Notes under the pieces: generated by a model | The model's database searches: none | The model's input: the letters and a program-made list of their open reading frames with translations, nothing else | Told to the model about the DNA's origin: nothing | Position numbers and translations under genes: made by a program | From: Thioclava sp. GXIMD2076 | Lineage (GTDB): Bacteria > Pseudomonadota > Alphaproteobacteria > Rhodobacterales > Rhodobacteraceae | NCBI RefSeq assembly: GCF_037949795.1 | Contig: NZ_CP149932.1 | Coordinates: 2,752,621 to 2,816,620, forward strand | Length of the DNA: 64,000 nucleotides | Direction of reading: 5' to 3' | Part shown: positions 63,354 to 64,000 of the stretch, piece after piece | Layout of the letters: each line of letters starts with the position of its first letter | How positions within the stretch are numbered: the first letter of the stretch is position 1

Positions 63354-64000
63354 TCAATACAGGAAGTAGCGCTGTGCCAGCGGCAGCTCGGAGGCCGGCT
63401 CGCAGGTCAGCAACTCGCCATCCGCCCGCACCTCGTAGGTTTCGGGATGCACCTCGATCTTGGGACGTGCGGCATTGTGGATCATATCCGCCTTGCCGAT
63501 CCCGCGCGTGCCTTTTACCGCCAGAACCTGCTTCTGCAGCCCCAGCTTGGCCGCCACACCATTGGCCTCGGCCGCCTGAGAGACAAACGTCACAGCCGAC
63601 GCCCCAAGCGCGCCGCCATAGGCGCCGAACATGTTGCGGGTGTAGAAGGGCTGCGCGGGGATCGAGCCGTTCGGGTCGCCCATCTGCGCCGAAACGATCA
63701 TGCCGCCCATCAGCACCATCTCGGGTTTCGCCCCGAAGAAGGCGGGGTTCCACAGCACAAGATCGGCGCGTTTGCCGACCTCGATCGAGCCGATATGCTG
63801 CGAGATCCCGTGGCAGATCGCAGGGTTGATCGTGTATTTCGCAATGAAGCGTTTGACGCGGGCATTGTCGTTATCGCCGGTTTCCTCGGCCAGACGGCCG
63901 CGCTGTTTCTTCATCTTGTCGGCGGTCTGCCAGCAGCGGATGATCACCTCGCCCACGCGGCCCATCGCCTGGCTGTCCGAGCTGATGATCGACATCGCGC
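63354..64000 (-). CDS. ureC: Urease alpha subunit, C-terminal part (runs off window)
   Basis: The C-terminal 215 residues or so of the catalytic nickel subunit are present, ending [25 protein letters not shown] at the open end, [18 protein letters not shown] and [16 protein letters not shown] are urease alpha motifs in order. The start lies outside the window. With ureEFG it makes ammonia and carbamate from urea. Confidence 0.97.
   Translation of the reverse strand, partial: AMSIISSDSQAMGRVGEVIIRCWQTADKMKKQRGRLAEETGDNDNARVKRFIAKYTINPAICHGISQHIGSIEVGKRADLVLWNPAFFGAKPEMVLMGGMIVSAQMGDPNGSIPAQPFYTRNMFGAYGGALGASAVTFVSQAAEANGVAAKLGLQKQVLAVKGTRGIGKADMIHNAARPKIEVHPETYEVRADGELLTCEPASELPLAQRYFLY

Noticed and set aside
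1..64000. CRISPR arrays, insertion sequences, prophage or integrative elements
   Set aside because: No regularly spaced direct repeats, transposase or integrase-like proteins, or terminal inverted repeats were seen.

Overview
The window is a dense, GC-rich stretch of bacterial chromosome with about 70 protein genes, one tRNA and short intergenic gaps. Gene content points to an alphaproteobacterium of the order Rhodobacterales (Rhodobacteraceae/Paracoccaceae). The evidence is a soxBDAG sarcosine oxidase operon, the aerobic cobaltochelatase genes cobS and cobT, a VPLPA-CTERM surface protein, a Hint-domain protein, a SqrR/BigR-like ArsR repressor, and GCC/CGC-dominated codon use. The genus cannot be named from the sequence alone. 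It reads as ordinary core chromosome: no insertion sequence, prophage, integrase or CRISPR array was seen.

Layout. 1-5.5 kb: tatABC on the minus strand, then MarC-like, retropepsin-like, ArsR and serS genes on the plus strand. 5.3-8.1 kb: a TspO-like membrane protein and a secreted VPLPA-CTERM protein. 8.1-11.8 kb: der, a BamB-like lipoprotein and a YfgM-like protein, a conserved outer-membrane/ribosome assembly cluster. 11.9-18 kb: an Atm1-type ABC exporter, LysM protein, LOG-family enzyme, RarD-like permease, host-attachment protein and Fe-superoxide dismutase. 18.2-19.4 kb: flavin reductase and cytochrome b561. 19.5-24.9 kb: the soxBDAG operon with a small membrane protein gene inserted between soxB and soxD. 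25.2-27.4 kb: ccmI-ruvX-DUF1289 operon. 27.4-33.6 kb: orphan ABC ATPase, SDR protein, Hint protein, prfC and OsmC. 33.7-36.6 kb: glycerate kinase and periplasmic 5'-nucleotidase. 36.8-40.5 kb: DUF952-pyrD-arsC, then a YeiH exporter with a LysR regulator. 40.7-44.3 kb: Tat-exported OpgG/OpgD-like protein, DUF1203, VOC and DUF808 genes. 44.5-50.4 kb: cobS, a small lipoprotein, a flavin reductase, cobT and aminopeptidase P. 50.5-53.6 kb: tRNA-Leu(GAG), lipB, a class I cytochrome c and an unusual cytochrome oxidase subunit I paralogue. 53.6-61 kb: small lipoprotein, YqeY, carA, a GspE_N/MshEN-GT2 glycosyltransferase, GntR, a HAD nucleotidase and a UbiH-like monooxygenase. 61-64 kb: ureGFE and the 3' part of ureC, with an oppositely oriented small gene between ureC and ureE.

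The most unusual item is the oxidase subunit I paralogue at 52057-53586. It keeps the haem ligands and the cross-link tyrosine but has Tyr for one CuB histidine, Gln for the proton-pumping Glu, Arg for the K-channel Lys, and a shortened TM3-TM4 segment. No subunit II or III gene is nearby. Other points worth checking are the NfrB-like glycosyltransferase with a possible c-di-GMP-binding domain, an SDR protein lacking YxxxK, a Hint protein lacking its nucleophile, a promoter-operator-terminator arrangement between 7998 and 8081 that could make a roughly 50-nt RNA, and several sub-60-residue genes.
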